Assembly: GCA_026389675.1 (NCBI GenBank)
Contig: JAPLHJ010000073.1
Span: 1-14,583, forward strand
Reading direction: 5' to 3'
Source of the DNA: Chloroflexota bacterium
GTDB taxonomy: Bacteria; Chloroflexota; Dehalococcoidia; GIF9; UBA5629
Length of the DNA: 14,583 nucleotides
Shown: positions 14,488 to 14,583 of the stretch, piece by piece
Layout of the letters: each line of letters begins with the position of its first letter
How positions within the stretch are numbered: the first letter of the stretch is position 1
Notes under the pieces: generated by a model
What the model saw: the letters and a program-made list of their open reading frames with translations, nothing else
Told to the model about the DNA's origin: nothing
Databases searched by the model: none
Position numbers and translations under genes: made by a program

Positions 14488-14583
14488 CAGCTGTTAAGAC
14501 GGACATCATAATGGTCTGCTCCCAAAGCACTCTGCCTATAGGTAAAAGTATTACCCTGGAGTTCAGCTCCGGCGTGCAGGACG

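Noticed and set aside
14433..14583. A minus-strand frame open from the window edge, ending 52 codons into the ADP-ribosylglycohydrolase 5' region
   Set aside because: It could be the end of an upstream gene, which would favour the ATG at 14424 as the hydrolase start, but 50 codons from an edge with no motif are not enough to call a gene.
1..14583. tRNA, rRNA, riboswitch and CRISPR features
   Set aside because: Reading both strands I found no cloverleaf, conserved rRNA segment, known riboswitch core or regularly spaced repeat.

Overview
The window looks like a piece of chromosome from an anaerobic bacterium. The evidence is a three-gene molybdenum hydroxylase operon rich in Fe-S clusters, a C_GCAxxG_C_C redox protein, clear AGGAGG-type Shine-Dalgarno sites, and a large beta-helix surface protein with a C-terminal membrane anchor. 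Base composition is roughly balanced. A Chloroflexota (Dehalococcoidia-like) or similar anaerobic lineage fits, but nothing here fixes the taxonomy.

Left part (1-1928): the 3' part of a crotonase-family gene (its 5' end lies outside the window) and an EamA/DMT transporter on the + strand. A C_GCAxxG_C_C protein on the - strand converges on the transporter with only two bases between the stop codons.

Centre (2221-7579, - strand): an operon in the order 2Fe-2S subunit (4-bp overlap), molybdopterin subunit (5-bp gap), flavin subunit, closed by a hairpin-plus-T-tract terminator. The flavin subunit is the most striking gene. A complete GltD/NfnB-like NAD(P)H oxidoreductase (cysteine-rich Fe-S domain, FAD fold, NAD(P) fold) is inserted into a xanthine-dehydrogenase-type FAD subunit, exactly where related 4-hydroxybenzoyl-CoA reductase beta subunits carry a 4Fe-4S loop. 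The complex is predicted to move electrons between NAD(P)H or ferredoxin, several flavins and clusters, and a molybdenum site. The substrate is unknown.

Right part (7580-14487): an accessory-looking region. It holds a small double zinc-site protein (-), a translationally coupled pair of membrane-anchored DUF1214 and DUF1254 proteins (+), an 869-residue surface protein (-) with a terminator and a homopolymeric C tract, a weak 78-codon hypothetical (-), and an ADP-ribosylglycohydrolase (-). Three decayed + strand fragments with a common protein motif, resembling the C-terminal tail of large serine recombinases, lie at about 7.85-8.03, 9.65-9.78 and 13.0-13.23 kb. They border the accessory genes and suggest the region was assembled by repeated recombinase-mediated insertion followed by decay. 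No tRNA, rRNA or CRISPR array was seen.
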